Assembly: GCA_037953625.1 (NCBI GenBank) | Contig: CM075649.1 | Coordinates: forward strand, 75,733,290-75,797,289 | DNA from: Crotalaria pallida | Lineage: Eukaryota > Streptophyta > Magnoliopsida > Fabales > Fabaceae | Direction: 5' to 3' | DNA: 64,000 nucleotides | Part shown: piece after piece, positions 1-11,043 of the stretch | How positions within the stretch are numbered: the stretch's first letter is position 1 | How the letters are laid out: every line of letters begins with the position of its first letter | Program-made: the position numbers and the translations under genes | Notes under the pieces: model-generated | Seen by the model: only the letters and a program-made list of their open reading frames with translations | What the model was told of the DNA's origin: nothing | The model's database searches: none

Positions 1-498
1 CAAAGCATCCTTCACCATTTGCAGCGGGTACTCCTCCTCATTATCAAAACTCGCCACAGTAAACATAGCAGGTGCCGCCTCCAAGGGGTAAGACTGAAGT
101 CCCATGACACGAGCAATAGTGTCAGAATCATAAGGAACCTCAACTCCTCGGACATACGAAATCCTCCTATGAGTATCATCCAACTCATACCTATGCACCC
201 TCCACCAGGCGTTAGCATAAAATTCCCAGACTAGGAATTTGCTAAACACCTCATCGGGTTCCCTAATCCAACTCAACCACCTGTTAATCAACAGGGTCTC
301 CTTTACCTCCTCAACACTACTAACTCCAACAACTCGCCTCCCTATCGGCCCCTCGCTCTCATATAACATACTCGTCTTCGGGGTTATACCCCTCTTCACC
401 ATTTTCCCTTCATAATAGTTGGAGACCCTCGAATGCTCGAAGGTCTTCCCCAAATCACTACTAGTACTCCCTACAACTGGTCTTTTTCCCCTAGGCAT
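1..498 (-). CDS. Putative plant transposon protein (Transposase_32-like), N-terminal part
   Basis: An open frame of 166 codons runs from an ATG at 498 to the window edge without a stop, so the C-terminus lies outside. It begins MPRGKRPVV. Residues 92-98 (EFYANAW) and 114-124 (SYVRGVEVPYD) match the hallmark segments of the 'putative plant transposon protein' family often annotated in legume retroelements. The family has no established biochemical role. Upstream (499 onward on the minus strand) there is no in-frame extension. It lies downstream of the primer site at 2020 on the same strand, so it may belong to the same retroelement as the LTR at 2044-3378, but about 850 bp of non-coding DNA separates it from the nearest ORF. 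Confidence 0.7.
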   Translation of the reverse strand, partial: MPRGKRPVVGSTSSDLGKTFEHSRVSNYYEGKMVKRGITPKTSMLYESEGPIGRRVVGVSSVEEVKETLLINRWLSWIREPDEVFSKFLVWEFYANAWWRVHRYELDDTHRRISYVRGVEVPYDSDTIARVMGLQSYPLEAAPAMFTVASFDNEEEYPLQMVKDAL

Positions 499-1346
499 AC
501 TAAAAGCTCAAAATCAACTAAAGGCAAATGATCGAACACTTGGTGGGCACTCCCTAGAACTCACAAACCAAGCTCTAAATCACTAACTCTTAACTCCAAA
601 ATCAATCACAACAGTGCCAGGGAGTATAGGAGAGTGATTCTTACCCAAAATAATGAAGAAATTCGTGCCCCTTTGCTCTAGAGAAGGAAAAACCGAATTG
701 AGTGTGAGAGGTAGAGAAGAGGAGAAAAACTTGAAATTTCTTGAGAAGTATGGAAGAATAGTGAAGAAGGAAGGAGAAGTGTTGAATTTAGTTGGAAGAA
801 TTTGAGGATTTAATAAATATTTTTGTTGAATTTGAGAAATTGGGGGTTAGGGTTTTGAATTGGGGAAGAATTGATTTGAAGGAATTGGAAGAATGGGGGA
901 GAAAACTGTTTCTGCGTATCTGATAACGCGTCGAGCGCGCTATAGGAAGAATGGGGTACTGTTGCCATTTTTTTTTAAAATTAAATTACAGAATAAAAAT
1001 TAAAAAAAATTAAAATGAAAAATAATTAAATTAAAATTACCTATATCCAAAACTAATTTCCTAAAATCAACTCCTATAAGGAATTAAGAAACTTACCTTT
1101 GGAGCACAGCTTTTTCTATTAATGCAATCATGGAGAGAATTCCCAAATTTTATTTACCTATGTCACATGAACAACTAAAAATAGTGCTATAAATCACTTC
1201 ATTAGAAATCACTTATAGAAAGTTTCAACTCCTTATTTCACTAACTAAAAAAAATAAAATAAACCTACGCTACTACATAATTACAAAAAATCCACCAGGA
1301 TCCCAAATTCTATGGCTCAATTCCCATGTGATATAGGAATAACAAG
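499..1346. other. Non-coding internal retroelement sequence
   Basis: There is no convincing ORF. The stretch is A/T-rich (poly-A/T around 968-1020) and contains one isolated GC-rich palindromic word near 928-944 (GCGTCGAGCGCGC-like), the same style of word as in the LTR at 3003-3110. It may hold the leader of the ORF at 1-498. Confidence 0.4.
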
Positions 1347-1664
1347 TTACTCCCATGTCCCATGGGAATGAGCATGGATAAAGTAAGGAAATTTTAGAAA
1401 TAAGTCAAATGGTACATTCCTTACATCATGCATCATCTTAGAAAATTTTTCTTTTTTCCCATTCATGAAGGTGTTAATTTCATGAATAAGAAAAACAAAA
1501 ATTTTAGGATCTTTATTCATCCATTTATACAACAATGATTTGTGTTGATGTTCTGGAAAAACATCATGCAAATTTAAGGGTCGAACATAATTGAAAAATT
1601 TTGAATCATCCAAACATGCAAGGGATTTAACACAATTTTTAAGTTCATAAATTTCAGCACGCAA
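1347..1664 (-). CDS. Hypothetical ORF in retroelement internal region
   Basis: This 105-codon minus-strand frame has no family I recognise. The product is rich in Phe, Lys and His (for example NYVRPLNLHDVFPEHQHKS) and has no CCHC knuckle, DTG or DD(D)E motif. It lies just downstream of the tRNA-Asp-type primer site at 2020 and of the ORF at 1688-1951, the place where gag would sit. It could be a degenerate gag-like or accessory ORF of a non-autonomous element, or chance. Confidence 0.25.
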   Translation of the reverse strand: MRAEIYELKNCVKSLACLDDSKFFNYVRPLNLHDVFPEHQHKSLLYKWMNKDPKIFVFLIHEINTFMNGKKEKFSKMMHDVRNVPFDLFLKFPYFIHAHSHGTWE

Positions 1665-1687
1665 GGATGAGTCAAATTTTTCTACTA

Positions 1688-1951
1688 TTATTCTATCCCC
1701 TTTGTTTTGTTTTGTTTCACCTCTTCTACTTCATGATGCACTTTAATTTCTTTTTCTTCAAAATTCTCAAAGAAATTAGTACTTAAGTTTTCCTTGATGG
1801 GCAACTCTTGTACTATCTTTTCTATGAAAGATTTCTTATAAAACTTCTCAATCTCACTAATAGGGGTATTTGCATCATAAGTAAGAGGATGTGAAGCTAA
1901 AACAAAATCAAAGAATTCTAACTCTTCACATATCATTATTATACATTTCAA
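1688..1951 (-). CDS. Hypothetical ORF next to the primer-binding site
   Basis: This 87-codon frame starts about 70 nt inside the primer site, on the same strand as the LTR. The C-terminal third is acidic/basic and coiled-coil-like (FEEKEIKVHHEVEEVKQNK). I do not recognise a domain. A stop and 23 nt separate it from the ORF at 1347-1664, which is in another frame, so the two may be pieces of one frameshifted protein. Confidence 0.25.
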   Translation of the reverse strand: MKCIIMICEELEFFDFVLASHPLTYDANTPISEIEKFYKKSFIEKIVQELPIKENLSTNFFENFEEKEIKVHHEVEEVKQNKTKGIE

Positions 1952-2019
1952 TTAATAATCAAAAATAGATTTCACTCCAAATTACTTCTTAGTGCCAAAA
2001 TAGATTAAACTAATTCAAG

Positions 2020-2036
2020 TCCCCGGCAACGGCGCC
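2020..2036 (-). other. Primer-binding site, tRNA-Asp type
   Basis: The minus strand reads GGCGCCGTTGCCGGGGA, complementary to the 3' end of plant tRNA-Asp except for the last base of the usual TGG. It starts 7 nt inside the LTR boundary at 2044, as expected for a minus-strand LTR retrotransposon. This primer is typical of Athila and some other plant Ty3/gypsy lineages. Confidence 0.8.
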
Positions 2037-2043
2037 TAAAACT

Positions 2044-3378
2044 TGTTCACTCTCTAGCAAGTATACTAGATCGCAAAGTAATATAGTCGGTTAAGACCAG
2101 ATATCGTACCCACAGGGACTCAGAATTGTTCAATCTATCTCTACCTAAGGTAAAATCTAGAATAAAATCTATTTAAATACAAAATTCAGAATTAAATAAG
2201 TCAATTGCAAAGAAGAATTAATTGCTGGAAAATAAAATAAAAGATAAATTAAATGGAAGAACTTGGTTAGGAACTTAGTATCATTGTATGTTCATTTAAT
2301 TTTTATAAATCAATATTTTTCATTCAAATCAAGAACAAATTCAGAAAATAGTAATTCCTAGATTCCTTTATGAAATTACTGTTTATTATTCAATTTATTA
2401 AATCCTAATTCCTTAGAAATTTAAATCATTGAATAACCTTAATTAATAACAATGAATTTATCAAGTTATACAATAATCCAAAAGTATTCCTACAAGTTGA
2501 ATCATTATATTATTCAATTGCATGACCTATTCAAAATCCTAATTTTCATATTCAGATTTAGAAATCTAAAACATAGATTAGCTACTTCTATGCATAACAT
2601 TAAAAACACAATTAAACACTTGATTTAAATCTGAAAAACATTAATTCATAAAAATAAATTACAAATACAAATCCACCATGTTCCTAACACAAAAGGTTTA
2701 GTTACACATAATGAAAGAGAAGAGGAAAACAAATAACTATGATATTTATTCCCAAATTACCACAGATACGTGCTTTGAATCTTCAATCTTCTTCGGATCC
2801 CTCCTTCGAATGCTCCCAAGAGTGTGTAATTCTCCTTTCTACTCTAATCTATTGAATCCTAATTATCATTCATCAAATGCTAACTCTGAAAAACTCTCTC
2901 TGAAACTAATATTAATCCTAAAATAAATAGATAAAAGTCTAATCTTATCAAAATCCTTCAAACCTGATCAGAAATTGGCCCAATTGGACTTTCTCGCACT
3001 TCGCGCGCCTGGGCGTGCAGACCAGCACGCCTGGGCAGGCTGTATCTGATGACCCACTGATTAACGTAGCAAGCGCGCCTGGGCGCGCAGATCCCGCGCC
3101 TGGGCGTGCTCAGGTACTTTCGACTCCGTTTCTCTCCGTTCTTGTACCATTTTCAAGGTCTTCTTATGCTCTTTTCAGCTTCAATAATATTTTCTCCAAT
3201 TAAAGCTCGAAACACCTGAAACATACCCAAAACGGATCAAAACGTTCAAAGGATTCTAATAAACTAAAAATTCCTAAAATTAATACAAAATACCTATATT
3301 TACAAGAGAAACAAGCTAAAACCCAAGCAAAAGGAAGTGAAATCAAGCCTTAAAACATCATATATTAGACCTTCATCA
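2044..3378 (-). repeat. LTR of a minus-strand retroelement
   Basis: The boundaries are a TG at 2044 (TGTTCACTCTC), 7 nt from the primer site, and a CA at 3377-3378 (CTTCATCA). On the minus strand it therefore begins TGATGAAGGTC and is about 1.33 kb long. A cluster of GC-rich palindromic words lies at 3003-3110. The partner LTR would lie left of the window, so the TSD cannot be checked; the right flank is ATGAG. The left boundary is well supported by the primer site, the right one by its terminal sequence only. Confidence 0.65.
3003..3110. repeat. Two pairs of CGCGCCTGGGCG palindromic words
   Basis: The core CCTGGG occurs at 3008, 3030, 3078 and 3099, each flanked by GC/CG arms (for example GCGCGCCTGGGCGTGC). 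Spacing within pairs is 22 and 21 bp. The intervening DNA is unrelated. The same word recurs in the LTR at 35734-38256. Confidence 0.75.
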
Positions 3379-3754
3379 ATGAGATTAGTATGTATCATGC
3401 CACCTAAAGATAAAATAGTATAATCAAGGATTGAGCATGTGAAATGCATTATGATGATGATGCGTGTATGTTTGTGTATGATTATTCTATTAATTATCTG
3501 CTTACGCGATGATCAGTGATTTACTCCCATCTAGCCTTTTTGTGGTAGGTATAAGTAGCTGATGAAGTCAGTCCACCGTCAAGCCAGAGACTCAAATGAA
3601 AAAAGGAAGAGATACATTACAGGATTTGATCCATTGTGATACCGAAATAATGTAACTGAAAAGAAAAATTTTATCCACTAATATTGAATAAAGGGAACTT
3701 TTACTCTTCCGCCACAACAATTTCTAATAAATTATTTTATTCCCTTTATAAAAG
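3379..3754. other. Unassigned DNA
   Basis: I see no gene, terminal repeat or tandem repeat here. It lies between the LTR and the LINE remnant. Confidence 0.4.
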
Positions 3755-4438
3755 ATGAGGGTGTTACATGTTTCTACATCATCTTTTAGAATTCTTTGGA
3801 ATGGTGATAAATATGATAAGTTCTTGCCATCCAGAGGCATTCGTCTAGGGGATCCTCTTTCTCCCTATTTATTTGTTATCTGCATGGATATGCTATCTCA
3901 CTTGATGTCTTACTTTGTTACTTCTAAGCACTTGATCCCATCAAAGCAGGTAAAAATGGTCTTGATAATTCTCATCATTTCTTTGATGATGATCTCCTTC
4001 TATTTTTTAAGGCCTCAATTCCCTAAATTGAAAAGATTATTCAAGTTCTGGATCTTTTCTATGCTGGTTTTGGTCATAAAATTAATAAGAAAAAACAACT
4101 ATTTTTTTATTTTCCAAAAATATCTCTTGAGCTTTGAGAGGAGATATCCTTGATTGTTGTGTGGTTTCACTGAGGCACCTGGTATTGGAAAATATCTTGG
4201 TTCAGTTCTTCATGCAGGCAGGTATAAGAAGGATAATTATGGTGGAGTAGTTGACAAAATGCAATCCAAGCTAGCTAGTTGGAAAGTTCAATGTCCCTAT
4301 AAGACTGATAGAGTAACATTGGCAAAATATGTTCTAGCGTCAATTCACACTTTTACAATACAACATGCAAAACCCCCCACTTTCTATTTGTTATTCTATA
4401 GAAAAATTGCGAAGAGATTTTATTTGGGGAAGTATTGA
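3755..4438 (+). pseudogene. LINE (non-LTR retrotransposon) reverse transcriptase remnant
   Basis: Two adjacent frames give pieces of a plant L1-type RT. The first has SSSFRILWNGD, then RGIRLGDPLSPYLFVICMD, the conserved RT segment of plant LINEs. The second (from about 4154) has GKYLGSVLHAGRYKK and KLASWKVQ...VTLAKYVLASI, which is the RT C-terminus and thumb. The catalytic YADD region is destroyed and the frame breaks near 4150. The endonuclease and the 5' half are absent. It is inactive and on the plus strand. Confidence 0.8.
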
Positions 4439-5034
4439 TGGAAAAATAGCAAATGAAATTAATTAATGGCTTATTAATTATATCATAAGTACTTGAAGTT
4501 TGGGTTACTTTTGTCAGATATCCATATTTTTTTTATGTCTGACTCCTCGAAGTTACTACCAATTCTGACCAATTTTGCTGACATGTAACATCGGAATCCT
4601 GGCCAGAGGGGCAGGAGGTTAGGCACCTGATGTTCCGTGGGCGAAGATCCTTTTCATTTAAATTAAAAAACTAAAAAACTTTATATTTTTTATATTTTTA
4701 GTTTAAAAAAAAAGAAAAAAAATTGAAGAGAGAAGTCATCTTCGCCCATGTGACATCACTCAGTGTAGAATGCCTCATATTGGCTAATTCCCTTCATGAT
4801 ACAATAGTCACTTCTCATCATCTCTACACATGAACTGATTAGGTTTCATGGAACAACTTATTTGGATTGCTCTTGAAAACAGAAAAATAACATAAAAAAT
4901 ATTTTTATAAAAGATAAAAATATCACTTAAAAAGTGTTAGATTTATTGTATATTCCCCCAATATAATGGTACTTGTCACCAATGCCTTTTTCTATACTTC
5001 AAGTACATCATGGATCGATCACGTATTATTTTTA
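4439..5034. other. AT-rich DNA with an inverted repeat
   Basis: There is no gene. GTGGGCGAAGAT near 4637-4650 is repeated inverted as ATCTTCGCCCAT at 4738-4749 around an A/T-rich core, so it could be a small fold-back element. The rest is unassigned. Confidence 0.35.
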
Positions 5035-6008
5035 GGGTTTTAGTTTATTGATTCCTCGACTTAATGATCCTCTTTTTTTGCCAAATTTCAAAATTGCTCT
5101 TTTTTTTGTTTATAACATACTCGTTGGAGGTCCGGCAAGAATTCGAAAAAGCAAAAAAAAAATACTGCTCTCTGGGGCTCAGCGAGCTGTGTAAATTTAC
5201 ACACTCGTTGACCTTGGAGCGAACCAAGAGATTTATGCATCAGAATAGCTCTTTCAGGGTCAGCGAGCGAGTGTGTAAATTTACACAGCTCGCTAACCCC
5301 CAGCGAGCAGTATTTTTTTTTTTTGTTTTTGAATACTCGCTAGCACCCAAGCGTGAATGTAAAATATGTGTACTCGCTGGTACCTCAGCGAGTTCTATTT
5401 TTTTTTTCTTCGAACTCTCGCTTATACTTCAGCGAGAGTGTGAATATTATGCACAACAAGTCCGTTAGTTTATTATTGAGTGTTCATTGCACTACTTTGA
5501 CAGTTGTTGATTCCTTTTACCTAATGACATTCTTCCATGTGTTGCTCACTTATTTTTCATTATTTCCATTCGTTGCACTTGGCTTTGTTGCATAATCTCT
5601 TTCATGTGTTGTGCTAAGTTCGTGCCTTGCATTTTTTAACAAATTTAACAATTTCACTGTGGTTAGCGACCTTCACAAATTTAACAACCTCGCTGGGTCA
5701 GAGAGAAGGCAAAAAAAGGAAGAAAAAATAAAGCTCGCTGAAGGGTCAACTAGCTATGTAAAATAACAAACTCGCTTACCCTGGAGCGAGAAGACAAAAA
5801 AAATAAAGAAAGCTTGCTGAATGGTCAACGAGTGTGTAAATTTACACAACTCGCTGACCCACCAGCGGGCAGCATTTTTTTTTTTTTTTGCTTTTTCGAA
5901 TTCTCGCTGGCCCTTCAACGAGTGTGTTATAAACAAAAAAAAGGACAATTTTGAGTTTTAAAAAAAAAAAAGTCAAGTGATTAAGTGGAAGTCAATGAAC
6001 TAAAATCC
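5035..6008. mobile_element. Fold-back / MITE-like element with AGCGAG words
   Basis: The two ends are inverted copies of each other for roughly 130 bp: GGGTTTTAGTTTATTGA at the left against GGATTTTAGTTCATTGA (complement) at the right, then both run through a T-tract, GTTTATAACA and GAATTCGAAAAAGC. Between them lie repeated CAGCGAG/CTCGTTG words and perfect TGTGTAAATTTACACA palindromes. No coding capacity is seen. A clean TSD is not visible, so the exact ends are approximate. Confidence 0.6.
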
Positions 6009-6043
6009 ATTTATCATAAGTAGCTATAATCCATGGTCACAAG

Positions 6044-7113
6044 TAGGGGTGTAACGGTCCGGTCCGGTCCGGTCTTTGACGGACATTGGAGACCGGACCG
6101 ATCAAATTAATACGGTCCGATCCGGTCCGGTCTGAATGTGTTTTGTGAATGAAGACCGGATCGGACCGATACGGTTCGGACCGAATCGGTCCGGTCCGGT
6201 CCGGTCTATTTAGACCATTAAAATAAATCAAGGTAGCCAATCCTCATTCAACCCAAAAAAAACCCTAATTGAACAGATTTGGGCAAAATCAAAAAACCCT
6301 AATTGAACAGATTGGGGCAAAATCAATTGAACAGATTGGGGCAAAATCAAAAAACCCTAATTGAACAGATTGGACAACGGCGGCAAAGAGGAACCCGTGG
6401 CGGCGGCAAAGAGGAACCCGTGGCGGCGGTGCAGAACTAGTGGTGGCGGCGCATGGAGAAGAAACAGTGAGGAACGAGCAGAGAGAGAGAACGAACGAAG
6501 GGAGAGAGAGAGAACGAACCAGCAGGGAGAGAGAGAGCGACTTGAACGCAGGAGGAGAGGGAGAGAGAAAGACTCGATCGCAGGAGGAGAGGGAGAGAGA
6601 CGATCGCAGATTCGCAGGAGCAAGGAGAAGAAGAGATCGATCGCAGAGGAGGGACACGAGGAGATCGAATCGCAGGAGGGAGACGGTGGCGAGTGACGGC
6701 GGGAAGAAGGAGAACGGCAAGTGACGGCGGAAAGAGGGGCAGCGGCGGCGGCGGCGGCGACTGGGGTTGTGTGAGGAAGAGGGGTTTGAACTTAGGTAGA
6801 GTTTGAAGCTTCAAGGGAGAGTGTCCAGTTATTCTAGGAGGAAGAATGGAATTTCGGTTGGGCTGGGCTGCTGAAGCTTCAAGGCTTCTCATTGTGCCTG
6901 GTTTATTTTTTTTATTTTTTTATTTCACCTATCGGTCCGGTCCGGTCTTTCTGGTCCAAAAAATTGTGAGACCGTAGACCGGACCACAGCATAACGGTCC
7001 AAAAATCTTCAGACCAGACTGGATCACGGTCTCACGGTCCGGTCCTTTTTTCGGTCCGATCCGATCCGATCCGGACGGTCTCGCGGTCTCGGACCGGACC
7101 ACTTACACCCCTA
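6044..7113. mobile_element. Non-autonomous hAT-like transposon
   Basis: The element begins TAGGGGTGTAACGG and ends ACTTACACCCCTA, with subterminal GGTCCGGTCC repeats on both sides. It is flanked by a perfect 8-bp TSD, GTCACAAG (6036-6043 and 7114-7121), the size typical of hAT. The middle (about 6360-6900) is strongly purine-rich on the plus strand (GAGAGAGAGA-type with CGGCGG runs) and resembles an exon or 5' leader. Frames across it are low-complexity Arg/Glu or Ser/Leu proteins that I do not consider genes. No transposase is present. Confidence 0.85.
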
Positions 7114-7538
7114 GTCACAAGGTAGAAACAATGGTGGGGTTAAGGCTACGCGATGGCATCTACTAGCGTAGACTCTGGCAAGATGACGCATATATATGCA
7201 GAGGTTTAGTTAGAGTGCAATGCAAAGACGCAAGTCACATGGAAGAGGAAGAAGGCGCAAGTCACATGGCCCGGATACCATGACACAAATATTTCAATAG
7301 TGGATTTAATGTTTTAGGTGAAAATCACGTTTCTTACCATGATTGGTCCATGAGCACAAGATCCTGTATTCCATCTCTATTGTAATCTTCTAAACATGTG
7401 TGATTGAGTATCTATTTCTTAGGTCCTAAGTTGAGTAGCCTAGGAAGCTTATATGGTATTTAAACCTTGAGACTCGCCTAATTAATGAGCTAGTCTTTTA
7501 GGTTGGCCTCTCCTCATATACTTAAGTCCTAACATTAT
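7114..7538. other. Intergenic DNA between transposons
   Basis: I see no ORF, repeat or RNA gene in this stretch. Confidence 0.4.
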
Positions 7539-7629
7539 GAGAATTAATTTTTTGACCCCCTGTTAATTAGTTAACTCCCTTTATTTTGAAAAGACACTAT
7601 AAACCTTACTAAAAACCAAACTATCCAAA

Positions 7630-8200
7630 ATGCCGCCCTCAGCGAAAGTTATAAAATTTAATTTTTTATAACCCTCGCTGATCGCTTAGCGAGGGTTATA
7701 AAATTTTGATTTTATAACACTTGCTGAAGGTTCAGCGAGCGTTATAAAATTTAATTTTTATAATTGGATAATATCATCATCTCGCTTGTTTTTATCCCAT
7801 ATGTTATAACTCTTCTATTGTTGTAACAAACTTAGAGAATCATGCATGCTGTTATTGTATAAGATATCCATGCATGCTGTTAGTATATTCTGTTGCTATC
7901 TCTTGTATATATATTGCTCAATATCATACGTAAGCGAGGGTTATAATTTTTTATTTTATAACCCTCGCTAACCCCTCAGCGAGGGTTATAAAATTTTGAT
8001 TTTATAACAATAGCTGAAGGTTCAGCGAGGGTTATAATTTTTTATTTTATAACCCTTGCTGACCCAGTCGAGGATATAATTTTTTATTTTATAACACTCG
8101 TTGACCCCTCAGCGAGAGTTATAAAATTTTACAACCCTCACAGTGCCTTAGCGTGCTTGTTAAAATATATATTTTATAACCTCGCTGAGGGTTAAACGTG
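7630..8200. repeat. Array of AGCGAGGGTTATAAAATT inverted units
   Basis: About ten units of AGCGAGGGTTATAA, in alternating orientation, produce hairpins such as ATAACCCTCGCTGA facing AGCGAGGGTTATAA. Copies differ by scattered substitutions. The AGCGAG core is the same one used in the separate element at 5035-6008. Confidence 0.65.
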
Positions 8201-8325
8201 GGTTGTTTAATTTTTTTAAGAGGGAGTAAGGTTGTAATAAGAGAGGAGTATTTTGGAATTATAGGAAGTTAGTAAGGTTATTATGAGATTTTTACATAAA
8301 TAAGGGAGTCAACTAATTAATTAAT

Positions 8326-9135
8326 GGAAATTGCTTTTTGGCCCCCATGACTGACTTTTTGGCCCCCATTTCAAATTTTCATGGACCTAAATACCCTTAA
8401 CAGTATTAACATTTCCGGTTCTATGAAACCAGAAAAGTATTTCCGGTTTTGCTGAACTGGAAAAAAAATCCCAATTTTTCTGAACGGAAATACTTCCGGT
8501 ATAATTAAACCGGAATACTTTCGGTACTGAACAACCGGAATTACCTTCTGATGCATTAGGAAATTGGAACCAACTGATAAGCCGCCAATACTCATATTAT
8601 TGCAAGCCATCATTCAAGAAATGAATCCTTTGTTCTTCAAACCCTCAGCAGCATCATCTACTCCATTGCAATAAATTGCAAACCCATATGCATATGTTTC
8701 TTCGCTCCATCTTCGGCTCTCAACAATTGTGCTTGGGTATGTTGTTGAATCCTTTATAGGAAAATGGCACACACAGCATGAGCAAGTTTTGTATGATCAT
8801 TAGTAGCTCTCTACATGAACCATATATTTTTATTACAGCACCACTATTTGGTGCGAAAAGTCTTCTGCGACATTTTACTGACACATCAGACAATTTCGGT
8901 TGTTCAGTACCGGAAGTATTCCGATTTAATTATATAGGAAGTATTCCGGTTCAAGAAAATCGGGATTTATTATCGGTTCAGGAAAATCGTGATTTATTTT
9001 TCGGTTTAACAAAACCGAAAAGACTTTTCCGGTTTCATAGAACCGGAAATGTTAACACTGTTAAGAGTATTTTGGTCAATGAAAATTTGAAATGGGGGCC
9101 AAAAAGTCGGTCATGGGAGCCAAAAAGCAATTTCC
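8326..9135. mobile_element. MULE-like MITE nested in the 7539-9168 element
   Basis: Both ends are GGAAATTGCTTTTTGGC (right one inverted) and stay inverted-homologous for over 100 bp (GGGGGCCAAAAAGTC..., TTTCAAATTTTCAT, AACATTTCCGGTTC). A perfect 9-bp TSD, TTAATTAAT, lies at 8317-8325 and 9136-9144, as expected for Mutator-like elements. The interior has repeated TTCCGGTT/AACCGGAA words as short inverted pairs. It is non-coding. Confidence 0.85.
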
Positions 9136-9216
9136 TTAATTAATTAGGGGGTCAAAAAACTAGAGCCCAACATTATTATACTCTCCCCAAATAAAACTTT
9201 ATGTTAATAAAAAAAT

Positions 9217-9808
9217 GGGTTTTACTTCGATACCCTTTCAAAATAAAGGGTTTTGGTACCCTCTCATATCTTTCCAATCAAATCATGACAAGTACAATAT
9301 ACTACCATGTCAAAAAACACCGAGATATTCTTGGCACTCAATAAAGGCTGAAAATTATATGTTAAGATGTTCTCCACTTTTTATATATTTTTGCTGCTAA
9401 AAAATCTACGCTAAATTTAGATGAAAACATATGTTCTTGTGTGCTGAAGATTATATCTCAACTGTAACAATACAATTTTTTAAGCTGATCAGAAAAATAA
9501 AAATACAGTGAAGCGTTATTTTTTTCATCATTATTTAGCAAGAAAATTGACATCAGTGACATGATGTTGAGGTTGCTGGCCCAAGATGAATAAAAACTTG
9601 ATATTAAGGTTCATGATTTGACAGTGGTTGTGAATTGATTTAGTTAAAAGAATCTTGCAAATAAGATCACACAGATTTTATTGCAAAATTTTATTAAACT
9701 TATACACTTTTTTCACATGGTAGTATATTGCAGTTGTCATAATTTGATTGGATAAATATGAAAGAGTACCAAAACCCTTTATTTTGAAAAGGTACCGAAG
9801 TAAAACCC
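9217..9808. mobile_element. MULE-like MITE, 592 bp
   Basis: The terminal inverted repeats are about 95 bp. Both read GGGTTTTACTTCG, then AAATAAAGGGTTTTGGTAC, then ATATACTACCATG. The flanks are A-rich (TAAAAAAAT and AAAAAAAAT), fitting a 9-bp TSD with one change. The termini resemble those of the large element at 21963-35064 (GGRTTTTACTTGG...GGGTTTTGGTACC), so they are probably the same superfamily. Confidence 0.8.
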
Positions 9809-10730
9809 AAAAAAAATAGAGATGAATTGGCAAATTTTAATGTAGCAATTATGTTACATAAACATTTGACATCTGTACGTAACACCTGCCTTTTTTTTTT
9901 GGCAAAAACTGGTGGATCCTGCAATTTCTCTTACTTACAAGACCCACCACATTTTACTCAAAAAAGCAGGTGTCACCTACTGATGTCAAATACAGATGTT
10001 TTTCTAACATTTCCGTTTAATGTAGTGACAGCATCCTATTGGTTCTGTCCATCACACACAACATGTTAACATTTTCAACCCATATGATCATATTTTCCTA
10101 AAAATGAATTGACGACAAAACGAGCACAGCAAAACAACCGTTGCTTGCTCCATGGTGAGGCTTAAATTTGCTAAATGATGACCTCTTATGAATGACGAAC
10201 GTGACCTTATGGACCGAATACGAGCCATCAATGCATGTCTATATGGCTAACCTCAACTCTGTATTGCATCTGGATAATTGTATGGCACTCACATTCTACC
10301 TCAAGTTTTCTAATTGTATGGCTAAACACCCTAAAGCTTTCATGTATACGTATTACAAGAAAAATCCCTCACCCAGCGAGGCCTGGTCAGTGTTGAGTTT
10401 GAACCAACCTTCAGCAAGAGTATACCACTGGTAAAATTCAATATCCATTCTTTATTTGGAGGTTAGAGGAGCTGGAATTCTTGCACACATTCTAAATATC
10501 TGCACCTGTCTTCATTATAATTTCATAATGACCAGTTGGATACACAAAGCCTAGTTCTTTGGCACTCACCATCCTCCGAATTACTTAAAATTGATGGATT
10601 ATAATAGATGTGTTTTCAAATGGTGACTCCTTTAAAAGTGTCGGCTAGAGTGTTCAAATAATTAAGAGATGTCGGTTAAGGTGACCAATTAAATAAGAAA
10701 TCATTTTTTAATTGAACACTACTCATGGGA
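9809..10730. other. Intergenic DNA with a short inverted repeat
   Basis: No gene is evident. An imperfect inverted repeat at about 9859-10003 (TTGACATCTG...ACACCTGCC against GCAGGTGTCACC...TGATGTCAAA) could be a small MITE. The last bases before 10731 provide the TSD of the gypsy element. Confidence 0.4.
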
Positions 10731-11021
10731 TGATAGGCAGAATGGGCTTACTATGGAGAAGCCCAAAAGAACTCACAAAACTCCTAGTTGGCTGAAGGGG
10801 TTCATAATGAAGTAATTGGAAGATTGGGCCTTTTAATTATATTAAGTATTTGTGCCTTAGTACTTTTATTGTAATATTCAGCCCAGTACTACTTTCTCTA
10901 TTGTACTTATGTCGTTGCACTTTCATTTTGGGAGGTAATGAAAAATATCCAAGTATTATCTCTAATCTTTGTCTCTAGATTATTCTTTGCTCTGCTAGGG
11001 TTTTCAACCAAAGCCCTACCA
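10731..11021 (+). repeat. 5' LTR of the gypsy element
   Basis: It begins TGATAGGCAG and ends CCCTACCA. It is the same length as the 3' LTR, with five substitutions between them. The primer-binding segment follows directly. Confidence 0.93.
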
Positions 11022-11037
11022 TTGGTGCTTTCATCTC
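11022..11037 (+). other. Primer-binding segment
   Basis: TTGGTGCTTTCATCTC follows the 5' LTR immediately. TGGTGCTTTCAT is a familiar plant gypsy primer site; I do not assign the tRNA. Confidence 0.6.
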
Positions 11038-11043
11038 TTTCTC

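Larger units (their letters stand above)
7539..9168. mobile_element. MULE-like non-autonomous element (outer, interrupted)
   Basis: The ends carry inverted TTTTTTGACCCCC and GGGGGTCAAAAAA, followed inside by TTAATTAG and, further in, CTCCCTTTATTT matching AAATAAGGGAG. AACATTAT flanks both sides (7531-7538 and 9169-9176) as a probable TSD. The interior 7630-8200 holds many inverted AGCGAGGGTTATAAAATT units. It is split by the element at 8326-9135. No protein is encoded. Confidence 0.55.

Noticed and set aside
5035..6008. hAT or Mutator assignment of the fold-back element
   Set aside because: No TSD of 8 or 9 bp could be recognised, so the superfamily is left open.
6289..6892. Several overlapping Ser/Leu-rich or Arg/Glu-rich ORFs
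   Set aside because: They are low-complexity translations of one GAGA-rich stretch, open in several frames and on both strands, as expected from composition alone.
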